DNA from: Amoeboradix gromovi
Taxonomy: Eukaryota; Sanchytriomycota; Sanchytriomycetes; Sanchytriales; Sanchytriaceae
Direction: 5' to 3'
Length of the DNA stretch: 16,986 nt
Assembly (NCBI GenBank): GCA_018985225.1
Contig: JADGIF010000150.1
Span: 1 to 16,986 of the forward strand
Made by a program: the position numbers and the translations under genes. This document shows, one piece after another, positions 7,497-16,645 of the stretch; position 1 is the first letter of the stretch, and the number at the start of each line of letters is the position of its first letter. Under the pieces are notes generated by a model. It made no database searches. It was not told where the DNA came from and worked only from the letters and a program-made list of their open reading frames with translations.

Positions 7497-10117
7497 CTAC
7501 AGAGGAGGTATAGCATTGTGTTGAGATTGTCACGTTCATGTCGCCCAGCAATTGAAAAACAGCAGGGACGCTTTGGGGTCTTAGTGTCAAAAATTGTTCC
7601 ATATTGATAACACTTGATCCAAGTCTATATTCTTTCTTTTCTGTTCTCTGAGACCTGCCAATTGTTAAAAAGTTGGCTATTTTCTTCTTTTCTTGTGGAT
7701 AAATCCCTAGGACAACAGCAATTGTTACCTTTATGGCGTTTCTTACATCAACCCTTATCTCTCTGTTGTAAGAAACATCGATGTTTCCACTCTTCGTGTA
7801 AATTTTAAATGGAATTTTATCTCCCATATAGGTTATCATGTTTTTAGTTTTTTTGTCTTTCAAAGTTTCCACTTCAACCAGACATTGAACATAAGTTTGT
7901 CCTAAATAAATCAAAGTTACCTTTCATTGCCGGTATCATATTTGGTTGCAGCCCTTGAATTTCAGTTACATAAACAAAGAATATCTTGTTATTGTTAATT
8001 ACTGGCACATTAGAAGTGCCTTGAATTGCCTCAACTTCTGGTGAGCCAATCATTTGTCCTGGTGATACAAAAACATTAGAGGATATGTTGCTATATCGCT
8101 CAGAGTACTTATCACTGTATGATTCATTTCTGGTACCGCAACTAGCCATTGATTGCCTGGAAAAAGGGCGACTTACCGCTTCCGAAATGCTAACTTCTGA
8201 GCCATATAGCGACTTTTCAGATTTGTTTGCAGTACTACTTATGCTACCGCCTTTTTCTAAAGGCTGAATGTAATCAGCTTCTTTTGGTACCGCCATAGAG
8301 AATGATTTCAAGCTGTTGAATGTCTTGTTCAAGTCAGACTCTAGGGACCACTCCATTTTAGGTACAGAAAGTGTCAAGTCTTCAATTGGCATCAATATTG
8401 GCACTTTTTCATTGTTTTCTGTAATACTTCTCAGCTTTTCAATCACGGTTTGTGCATCTTTGGATTCTACGGATTCGAAAATTGAACGATCCGATGATTT
8501 GGTATCCACTGTATCTTTTCTTTCAGTGTCTTTCTTTTCAGTTGGGTAAAAAGCGTCTTTAAAGACGCTTGTTATTGCTCCTCTGGATTTCTTCTTGAAG
8601 TTAATGTGTGAAATGTCAAAGTAACCATCGGATTCTTTTACACTATTGGTTTCAACGGTATCTGTTGATTCGCTAGTTGTCCTTTGATCAGATTTACTGT
8701 GAACCTCTGGTGATTTTTCCTCTGTATTAGACTCTTGTGGTGAAAATTTTGACGTTCCTTTTGAGTCAATTTTATTAGATCTGATTGAGTTAACGATTTC
8801 TACAATTTTAATCGATTCTTCTTCGACGCTCTTCATATCCACTACATCCAAAACTTGCTCTAGTGTGCTATTTTTTCCAGCGTCATTTCGATAAATTGGC
8901 TCATTAGTTCCCGGAGAATTGTGGTGAGTAGCAAGAGGCACTTCTTTTTTCATCATAACAAACGGTTTTGGAATATATTCGTTCTTTGAGTTGTTGATTT
9001 TAGCTATCATTGACAAAACTCCTTTATCTTCTTTTGCAACATTTTGTCGAACATTTGCTGAAATGCCTTCCTTCAACTTTGGTACTAGCTCTTGCTTTTT
9101 TGATGCAGAGATTGTTGCCGATTTAATTTTTGGTAGTTCTGGAGTTTTTTCGAAAGCTTCTTGCTCATGAATTTGGTCCTTCGAAGATAAGTGCTCAGTG
9201 CTTTTTAAGTTTGACTTAATGCCATTGCTCAATTCGAATCTAGAAGCAGGTTCTTTGTATTTGGTGAGCGGTGTCCCAGTAACACTATTAGGGTTATTAG
9301 ACATCTCTACAACAAAACCACTGGAAGGTTCTGTCTTGACTGCTAAATCAATCATTTCGGATATTTTATTATCTACTTCAATTTGTAGTCTCTGAAAGCT
9401 TTTCGAATAGCCAACTATAGATAACGTGCTTGGGTCTTTTTTCAAGAAAGGATTATTTCTGACGCTTCCCGCTTCCAGCATCTTTTCCTGAGATGATTTC
9501 CTGACGTATCTTTTGTATACCTCTGGTTTTATTGTTTTTTGCTCTTCGTCACTTTTGATGCTGGCAAGAGAAGCTTTTGAATCCATTTTAAAATTTTTCG
9601 TTGACTGTTTAGAAGTTGCAGTTGAATCTCTAGATGAAATGGACTTGCCTCTTTTATGTGGACTTTTTTGATATTTTTTTAAAATCGACAGAGTGTCTGC
9701 ATTCGATGCAAGATCTACGGCTCTTAGTCCCATATGGTTCTCTGCATTTATGGCAGCTCCCTTCCTCAGCATGAGTTCTAGTATCTCAAGCTCTCCAAGA
9801 AAGGCGGCTACGTGAACCGGAGTATTTCCATTATCACTTCTTGCCTGTAATAAATCCTTTGAAACCCTCTCGATCAATAGCTTGAGTATTTCTCTTCTAT
9901 TTTCATTAATTTCCTGCGCTTCATGAGTGTCCAAATTCAATAGCGCGTAATGAATTACACTTAACTTTTCAGTCTGAGTACCTAGTAGCTTTGCAGCTGC
10001 GTCTCCAACCTCGATTTCGTAATCTAATGTAAAATTATGACCTATAAAATCAGTCTTTTCCATCATACTAATAGCATATTCTAAATTACCCTCATCAAAT
10101 TGAGATATAAATTCCAT
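7492..10117 (-). CDS. Ankyrin-repeat protein with C-terminal C2-like domain (two exons)
   Basis: Two overlapping minus-strand frames (10117-7874 and 7914-7492) become one 868-residue protein if the 19-nt segment 7920-7902 is removed as an intron; exon 1 is 10117-7921 and exon 2 is 7901-7492, and the junction makes a glycine codon at residue 733. The N-terminus holds two to three ankyrin repeats (about 53-150); the clearest is residues 95-127 with G-N-T-P-V-H-V-A-A-F and E-I-L-E-L-M-L-R-K-G-A. Residues about 150-700 are Ser/Lys/Glu-rich and look disordered. From about 710 to the end is a beta-rich segment resembling a C2 sandwich (F-F-V-Y-V-T-E-I-Q-G-L, then Q-T-Y-V-Q-C-L-V-E-V-E after the junction), so splicing completes the fold. 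A scaffold or membrane-associated role is a guess. The start is only 32 bp from the TBC gene's stop. The TAA stop sits in AATAAA. I do not recognise a named ortholog. Confidence 0.75.
7902..7920 (-). other. 19-nt spliceosomal-type intron
   Basis: On the minus strand the segment reads GTAACTTTGATTTATTTAG. It starts with GTAA, ends with TTTAG, and its removal fuses two frames that are both open and protein-like, giving G-Q-T-Y-V-Q across the junction. Its length is one more than a multiple of three, so without splicing the first frame ends 10 codons past the 3' splice site. A sequencing indel or frameshift would be the alternative; the matching intron of identical length at 16820-16838 argues against it. 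Confidence 0.7.
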
Positions 10118-10149
10118 AGTGGCTTGAAAACGACCTAAAAATATAAAAT

Positions 10150-11322
10150 TTATTTAAAAAGTTCCACAAGATCGCTCTTTTGGCTGCTCATTCTTTTCAA
10201 TTGCAGGTCACCACTATCAAGCTCCTTTTTTATTTCTTCTAGTGTGTTTTTTGTGGAAGGTCGCTCGGGCTGTTTATCAATCTCTTTTGCTAATTTTGTT
10301 GGTATCCCGAGTATTAGGTATATTTTTCTCAGCTCTTTTAACACATTAGGTTTATCAAATCTGCAATCTCGTTCAATGTTTGACAAGCTCAGTCTGACAT
10401 TTTGCAGAGCTTCAAAATCTAAACCATGGACTGTTTGTACAGACTTACTTTGTAAACTATCTAAATATGCATCGCCAGTTTTCAAGAACTCATCTTGCGT
10501 TTCTTTTGCCAAGTTTATAATCGACTCCACATCTGTCAAATGGGGTCTCATCAATATCACCATACCACCATTAATATCACTAAGTAAAATCTCTTCTCTC
10601 AGATGCTGTATTATTGCTGCGAAAACAAATTTTGGAAGCCATAAGAAAAAGTTTTTGTCTATTTTATCCAAGTTGTACAAAAAGTGGTCCCATAAAATTA
10701 GGGAATTGCTAAAATCGAACTCATGTATAAACAGAGTTCTTATCCACCTTATTCCAAACACATGAGGCTCTAATCCTATCTCTTTTAACCTTTCCCAAAT
10801 TCTTCTGTCAAATCGTTGTAATATGTGATCAACCACAAATCTACATTCGTGTTGTATTCTAACCTCGTTCGTTTGCATGTCCAAGTTCCGTGGTATGTAT
10901 TGAAATTCTAAAGTCGAATGAATGCTTTCGACCTTGTCGAAATACCAATACTTCACCAAGCTATTTATCTTAACAAAAATAACAAACGCTATGTACATGT
11001 CGTTTTGGGTAGATGCGTTTATAGCGTACATAATAAATCCCACCAAATCATGAAATCCCTGTCTATATTCAATGTTCATCATTTTACAATATACTAACAG
11101 TATTTGAGATACTCTTATTTTAATCTGCGCTGTAAAATATGGTTCTTTCGGGAACAGCCTTGCAACATCATTCTCTATCATACTAATCAATTCTGGTTTT
11201 CTATCTTGTTGCAACGGATGTGTGTTAATCGGCTCTGCATACAATGAGAATAAATTCTTTGCCTCCAAAATATGTATTTCGGTCAAGTTTAAGAGGCTAA
11301 GCCACAAATCTTTACGATTCAT
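10150..11322 (-). CDS. TBC-domain Rab GTPase-activating protein (TBC1D5-like)
   Basis: This is a 390-residue protein with ATG at 11322. The TBC domain spans roughly residues 35-260. Both catalytic fingers are present: the arginine finger in I-E-N-D-V-A-R (49-55, matching IxxDxxR) and the glutamine finger in Y-R-Q-G (86-89, matching YxQG). Further family features are the G-F-H-D-L-V-G-F segment after YRQG, a R-W-I-R-T-L-F-I-H-E-F-D-F block, and W-D-H-F near residue 215. The R-Q-G-F-H-D-L wording and the region around HPL resemble the TBC1D5 group, which acts on Rab7 with retromer; that finer placement is tentative. Such proteins stimulate GTP hydrolysis by Rab GTPases in membrane traffic. The C-terminal 120 residues are charged, helical and unassigned. 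It lies 41 bp downstream of the MED14-like gene on the same strand. Its TAA stop (10152-10150) sits in AATAAA. Confidence 0.85.
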   Translation of the reverse strand: MNRKDLWLSLLNLTEIHILEAKNLFSLYAEPINTHPLQQDRKPELISMIENDVARLFPKEPYFTAQIKIRVSQILLVYCKMMNIEYRQGFHDLVGFIMYAINASTQNDMYIAFVIFVKINSLVKYWYFDKVESIHSTLEFQYIPRNLDMQTNEVRIQHECRFVVDHILQRFDRRIWERLKEIGLEPHVFGIRWIRTLFIHEFDFSNSLILWDHFLYNLDKIDKNFFLWLPKFVFAAIIQHLREEILLSDINGGMVILMRPHLTDVESIINLAKETQDEFLKTGDAYLDSLQSKSVQTVHGLDFEALQNVRLSLSNIERDCRFDKPNVLKELRKIYLILGIPTKLAKEIDKQPERPSTKNTLEEIKKELDSGDLQLKRMSSQKSDLVELFK

Positions 11323-11363
11323 GTTTTGAAAATTAAATATTAAAATCTATTTATTTCGATGAT

Positions 11364-14300
11364 CTATTCGTCATGCAGGAAACTTGTGGTAATAAACAAG
11401 GATTTTCCTAATCTTGTCTTTTCCGGTGTTCTTTCTGCTTCTACACTGGATAAAAATTTTGAAATCTTTGTGATTGTTGCTTCACTTACTACTTCATTCA
11501 CCACATGTATGAATTCTAGTTTGTGCAATGACAAGTCATACTGATATTTAGTCATCAAGGTACGCTCACCTGTAATTGATTTAAAATAAAATATAATTTT
11601 TTGTTGCGTAGTTTGAATTGGAATCTCTTTTCCTTTTATAGGATCTAATACAAACTCAAACAGTACATCACTCTTTATCTTGTTCTTTAACTTAGCACTA
11701 GTAAGCATTAGCTGTATCATTTGCAAGCTAACCATCGGTACTATAGACATCATTTTAACTATGCTGATCAAAGTTTCCTTTTGATGGGTCGCCCTATTTA
11801 AAAAGGTGCATAAAAGCTCTTGCCCTCGTTTTAACAGCTCTATCACCTTGTTGTTATCCTGTTGATTAGTTTGCATCAATTTCACTCTCCAACCCTTTTT
11901 ATCAAACTCAGCAGCTATAATAAAATGATCCAATATAAGTTCTCTCTGCTTTGAATTCACTTGCTTTATGGACATCAGTTGTCCGCTTGCCACTTGCAAA
12001 TCAAAGTCTATCCATTTTATCATTTCTTCACTTAGTAAAAGTATCTTAAAGTGTTGCAGGATAAATACAACAGTAAATATAGGTCCTATGAACTGCTGGA
12101 TGCCCTGAATGTATATGCAGTATGGTCTGCTGTTGTACAATAGCTCAGGGTGCTGCTTAAAGAACAAATTTAGGCCATTCGCTTTGTTACTGGACTCTAT
12201 GCTGTTTCTTAATCCATCTATAAACTGCGTCTTAAAGCTGCACTTGTGTAGAAAGGTGAAAAACAATGTAAATAGAGCATTCTCACTTCTGTGTCCCTCT
12301 AAATTATACAGCATCTGTAATGGCGCCATAATCCTTCCATTACTTGATTCTGTATCAAATGACTCATCAATACTTGGTTCGCATTCATTTAACTCTACTT
12401 CGTTCTCCTTGTAGCTTCTCAGCAGGTCGGCTATTGAGTGAGGTCTATCGTTTGTTATTATGGGTGCACAATAATGTTTCATAACTCTTGGTAACTCTGG
12501 CTCTATTTTCGTTTTCCTCAAATGCTTAACGATGAAATCGTTGGTTCCCAATACAAATTCAAAATCAACAGTTATAAAGTTGCATTTAAGTCTCCATTTT
12601 GTTAAAGATGTACAAATAACTGTGCAATTGTCCCACTCATTTATCAGCTTGAGGAACACAAAAGTGCATGTTATGAGCAGCAGCAGTACATCCAAGTTCT
12701 TATAACATACTAAATAGTCAGTGCAATACTCAATAAACGTGGAAGTGTCCCATTTTAAACAATGATTAAATTCTATAACATAATTTAGAGCCTGTTTGTA
12801 CTGAACACTAATTAACAGCGCACAGTCTGAATGGATTTTATAAGATATGCATGGATTGACGTCCATTATAACATCTGCATCCATACTGATTGTGTTTAGT
12901 TCACGAAAACAAATCACCCATTTCACTATTTCTTGGATGTTGCACCTCAATAAATGCTCATTATTGTTTACATAAATCCGGTAGTGCAGACCATGCAGAA
13001 CCTCTATAATAGGCTCTATCTCTAGTTCCCCCACATCAAGACAGTATTTATTGCTATTACTAACCAATGGAGTGATTATGCGGCACTCCACCCGGTAATA
13101 CAACAATCTATCATGTATATCATTTAAAATAGCATCAACAATGGCATACTTAACGTTAAATGATTTAAACTTGTAAAAATGGATTAATTGGCCATGTAGA
13201 CATTTAAGGATAAAAATGGTTTTGTTAGGTACATTTATTAGTAGAAGTGTAGAGGTGCTGATAGAATACAAAACCGAATCGCTATTAACAAGATGCAACA
13301 GACTATTAAATAGATATCCATGGAATTGGAGTTTATTAAATGATTTAACTGGGAATGTGGATAGAAAAGAGAGGGACGAAATATCACTGCGAGATTCGGG
13401 TATAATAAATCCACTAGTGGACATGGATTCGCCAAGAATGCTTGAAGTTTGTTGGTTGATGGAAATAGCCAAGTCATCGAAGATATTAAATAAATTTGGT
13501 AAGGACTTTTGTATGCTAAACCAAGGTACAATCGCATCGTTATACTGATATTCTGTGTCACTTAGAGATGTAAAAGTAATCTTTGAATGATTCAAAAGCC
13601 ATGATATAAATATGTTTTGATGGCTGTTAGATATAGGATTTAAACAGCTAACTTCGATAACAAGTATAGGGGAAGATCTGCTGAATTCGTAGAATTCGTC
13701 ATTAGCCTTAGACTTCCTTCTTCTTCTCTTGTTGCTGCTTAAATCGTCAGATTCGACGGGGCGTAATTGCAGCTTCTCGGCAAGCCAAATAGGGATTGAT
13801 TTCAACTGAGAAACAGTATCAAATGATACATCTATTTGGATGTTAAAATTGTCCAGAACAACTTTGGAATCGGGAAACAACTTAATTAAAAATTGATGGC
13901 TGCTAGTCTTAATTAATTTATGCTGATGCTTGCGAGTCCATTTGAGAGAGTCATTAAACAAGCTGTTGAACTTGCGTTGAATACTCTGCTTATATAGATA
14001 TCTATCGAAATTGACAAGAATCATGGGTATTGGACAAGGTGGTAATTGAAATAATTCAGATTGTAATTGATCAATATCAATAGAATTATTGTCTAAAAAG
14101 TCCGTTTCCACCAGCTTCCAGTAGCCAAGTGTCGTATCGAATTTAAATAGTGCGTTGTAGAACGATTTGCGAGAGAAATGAAATAGATCGGGGAATTTTG
14201 GCTCACACTTAACATGGTGATCAATCTGGATATAATATTCACAAAGTAGCTTTAAATGAGAATAAAGCTCTATATCTTTGTATTCCTGGATCTGTTCGTC

Positions 14301-14690
14301 ATGTTTAATTGGCCAATGAAGGGGTAAAATTGGAGTATTATTCATTTCCTGAACAGCAAATATATCTATATAATCTGGAATAGTCTTCAGCATGAAGTAC
14401 TGTTGGTTTAGAACCCAAGCCATGTATGCATTATCTCCTAGGATTATATTCTTGAATTTTTTATAAGTTCTCAAGATTATCAAATACTTGGATATCAATT
14501 CAAAATGGTGAATAAGAATTCCGTGAAGATCCTGCTGACTTATGTCCTTGTTGTTCATGTCAGCTATCTGTTTGTACAAATACGAAAAGCCATTACATAG
14601 TTGCTTGAATGGGATGTCCATAAATTTGTGGCACAAAATAACCCCATTAGGAACATGACTACGCAATGATCACCAATTTAGCAAGTGCAT
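11364..14690 (-). CDS. MED14: MED14-like Mediator subunit (two exons proposed)
   Basis: The main frame codes for about 1100 residues and begins with a TTG directly after a TGA. Removing a 15-nt GT...AG segment (14673-14659) joins it to an ATG at 14690 and gives 1103 residues. The N-terminus resembles MED14: H-V-P-N-G-V-I-L-C...F (residues about 7-18) recalls the conserved H-x-x-x-G-x-x-P/L start of fungal MED14, followed by helices, V-L-N-Q-Q (about 89-93) and W-K-L-V (about 186-189) in the order of the family. A basic nuclear-localisation-type cluster with R-R-R-R-K-S follows near 316-323. The remaining 780 residues are alpha/beta with no motif I can name. In the family MED14 is the backbone joining Mediator head, middle and tail modules. 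If the intron is not used, the first in-frame ATG is at 14621, losing the H-V-P-N-G block. Stop TAG at 11366-11364; AATAAA follows at 11355-11350. Confidence 0.6.
14659..14673 (-). other. Candidate 15-nt intron near the MED14-like start
   Basis: Minus strand: GTGATCATTGCGTAG. Removing it fuses the six-codon stub from the ATG at 14690 to the long frame and keeps the H-V-P-N-G block that resembles MED14 N-termini. It is a multiple of three but contains an in-frame TGA, so it must be removed for the upstream ATG to serve. GT...AG pairs of this length arise by chance, and its ends (GTGA, CGTAG) match the 19-nt introns less well, so support is moderate. Confidence 0.4.
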
Positions 14691-14791
14691 ATTAGCATTC
14701 AAGGCGGCAAGTGCCGATTGTTCAGGTCTTTAAAACTGTTTTTAGAATGTAGATTATAAAATTAGGATTTCTATCTCAATATATTTATTTA
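14691..14791 (-). promoter_or_regulatory. Spacer and leader between zinc-finger stop and MED14-like start
   Basis: The spacer holds the AATAAA of the upstream zinc-finger gene (14789-14784, two bases past its stop) and must contain the MED14-like promoter. On the minus strand an ATG at 14698 opens a six-codon frame ending in TAA, overlapping the proposed start at 14690. No clear TATA box is seen. Confidence 0.35.
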
Positions 14792-16222
14792 TCATAAAAT
14801 TTTCTTCTTCTTCTTCGAATGCCCGTTTAGGTGTGAATTCAATGCATTCTTCCTAGAGAATGATTTAGTACATCCATGTTCATTGCAATAATAACGCTTT
14901 TTCTCATGGGTTCCTTGTTCGTGCTTCTTTAATGCTGACATATCCGCAAATCTAACAGTGCAGTATCCACATGTATATGGCTTCTCTCCGGTGTGCGTTC
15001 TTATATGTACAGTCAGCGCAGACTTTTGTGAGAATCTCTTACTACAAATCTCACATTGAAATGGTCTAATACCATTATGAATCTTCATGTGTCTAGTATA
15101 ATCGCTCTTTCTCGAAAAGGATTTGGTACAGGTAGAGCACTTGTGTTCCCGAATCCTTAATGGCTTAACTTCTATCCTCAATGAACTATCTGGAATTTCA
15201 GCCGCATCAGGCTTACATGATAATGCAGAGTGAAGTGAAGTAGTGTCATATGACTCATTATCTGTATTGTCTGAATGAGAAGGGTAAACAGGTGAGTTCT
15301 GAGGGGGACTTCTCTGTTGTGCCTGGTTCACAATAGGTTGTTCAAAAGGTGCTTCAAAAGGCCGCTCAAAGGCCTGCTCAAACGGAGACCCAGTAATCAC
15401 TTGTTGAGGATATACATCAGCAGTTATGTCTTTTATTTGAGTTGATATCTCTTGAATAATAGGCTGTTCAAACAAGGGATCATTTATCATAGATTTGTTC
15501 TGTTCGAACTGAGATTTAGGAGGCGCAAATGCAGGAGTAGTCTGTATAGATACGGGTGGCGTATATTGTTGTACAAACTGAATATCGTGTTGCATAACAA
15601 ATAGCGGATCCGGAATAACCAGATTTGTATCAACAGGAACTTGATATTGCTGCTCTATTTGAACAGGTACCTGAAAATGTTGCTGTTGCTCAACGGGAAC
15701 CTGCTGATTCATCGCCACCTGAAATTGTGGATTATCCATAGGAATATGCCGATTGCTTGAATTTATCTGACTATATGCCATTTGCTGTTGATTAATAACC
15801 ATGTTAGACTGAAACTGCTGCGTTTCGATCATTTGCATTTGAGGCTGAATTACTTGCTGAACTAAACAAGGCTGAGTATTTAATATCTGGGTGAAAGAAA
15901 GAGGAATAGACTGCGAGTCGCATAGAGGCATCGAGTTAATCAATTCTTTGTTTGCTTGCGGAATTTGAATAACATTCTGCAGAACTTGTTGCGGTTGAGA
16001 GAACTGAGAAATGTTCAAAGACTGAGCTGCGTCACTGTTAAAAGCTACATTATTTATATCATTAGATTGAGTTTGAAATCCTGGGTTTTGGATCTCTACT
16101 GGATTAATTATGTTCGGAGGAATAGATGTTTGTAAATGGTCATAGGATTGTGGATAGTTTTGCGCATCAACTAGCTGTGAATCTATGTTTTCTATTGGTT
16201 TGGGATCGGGATTAGCTTCCAT
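14792..16222 (-). CDS. Gln-rich C2H2 zinc-finger transcription factor
   Basis: This is a 476-residue protein with ATG at 16222. The C-terminus carries four C2H2 zinc fingers: about 362-382 (C-x2-C-x12-H-x3-H), 390-410 (same spacing), 418-439 (C-x2-C-x12-H-x4-H) and 446-468 (C-x4-C-x12-H-x3-H). The finger 2-3 linker is the canonical TGEKPY, and a basic tail of five lysines ends the protein. The first 340 residues are rich in Gln, Pro, Ile and Asn with no charged core, as in activation or low-complexity domains. Within them is a short degenerate tandem built on P-F-E-x (about residues 280-298), a repeated Q-V-P-V-(E/Q) pattern (about 173-197) and two D-P-L-F motifs. The fingers indicate sequence-specific DNA binding; the target is unknown. 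It diverges from the gene at 16299 over 76 bp. Stop TGA; AATAAA follows two bases later. Confidence 0.9.
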   Translation of the reverse strand: MEANPDPKPIENIDSQLVDAQNYPQSYDHLQTSIPPNIINPVEIQNPGFQTQSNDINNVAFNSDAAQSLNISQFSQPQQVLQNVIQIPQANKELINSMPLCDSQSIPLSFTQILNTQPCLVQQVIQPQMQMIETQQFQSNMVINQQQMAYSQINSSNRHIPMDNPQFQVAMNQQVPVEQQQHFQVPVQIEQQYQVPVDTNLVIPDPLFVMQHDIQFVQQYTPPVSIQTTPAFAPPKSQFEQNKSMINDPLFEQPIIQEISTQIKDITADVYPQQVITGSPFEQAFERPFEAPFEQPIVNQAQQRSPPQNSPVYPSHSDNTDNESYDTTSLHSALSCKPDAAEIPDSSLRIEVKPLRIREHKCSTCTKSFSRKSDYTRHMKIHNGIRPFQCEICSKRFSQKSALTVHIRTHTGEKPYTCGYCTVRFADMSALKKHEQGTHEKKRYYCNEHGCTKSFSRKNALNSHLNGHSKKKKKIL

Positions 16223-16298
16223 GGATATGCGATGAACCTAACTCTCCTAGTTTTCAAAAAATCCCAAGGAAACCAATCGAATCCAATCTCCTACTGCC
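16223..16298. promoter_or_regulatory. Divergent promoter with two CCAAT boxes one helical turn apart
   Basis: These 76 bp separate two diverging starts. Plus-strand CCAAT pentamers occur at 16273-16277 and 16283-16287, spaced 10 bp apart. CCAAT boxes are bound by the HAP/NF-Y complex in fungi and animals; that it binds here is inference. No TATA box is obvious. Confidence 0.4.
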
Positions 16299-16580
16299 AT
16301 GGAACAATCGGATGAAATAAAAAGCAGATTTGACATGAATCTGCCATGTGTGGATAATGAATTGTCAGACAAATTGCTGCTCATAATGCACTCACGCTAC
16401 CCTCGAGAGAACATTAAGGAGTTAATAAAGTACATTGAAAAAGATGGCATGAAATGTAGTGATTTGCAACAAGTCATGGGATGTCTAACTCTGAAGGTTA
16501 CTGGAAAGCTAAACATAGAAGTGCTTAGCAAAATACGAGGAATTGATTTTATAACAAATTGTGAAGAACTAGAAGAATAA
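16299..16580 (+). CDS. Small unrecognised protein, 93 residues
   Basis: An ATG at 16299 opens a 93-residue frame ending in TAA at 16578-16580, with AATAAA (16579-16584) overlapping the stop as in most genes of the window. The protein looks all-helical, with mixed charge and an acidic end (E-E-L-E-E). It has three cysteines without zinc-like spacing and no signal peptide. It shares a 76-bp promoter with the zinc-finger gene. The overlapping antisense frame (16639-16397) is weaker in codon usage and context. I do not recognise the family. Confidence 0.65.
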   Translation: MEQSDEIKSRFDMNLPCVDNELSDKLLLIMHSRYPRENIKELIKYIEKDGMKCSDLQQVMGCLTLKVTGKLNIEVLSKIRGIDFITNCEELEE

Positions 16581-16645
16581 TAAATTCCGCAGCTATCGCT
16601 TTTAATGATTAAACCATTTATCATGATGGTATAGACCATATAATC

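Noticed and set aside
10244-10765. 173-codon plus-strand frame opposite the TBC gene
   Set aside because: The minus-strand frame carries both TBC catalytic fingers; the plus frame is its shadow.
16397-16639. 80-codon minus-strand frame across the small gene at 16299
   Set aside because: The plus-strand gene has an ATG, a stop fused with AATAAA like its neighbours and a shared promoter; the antisense frame has none of these.
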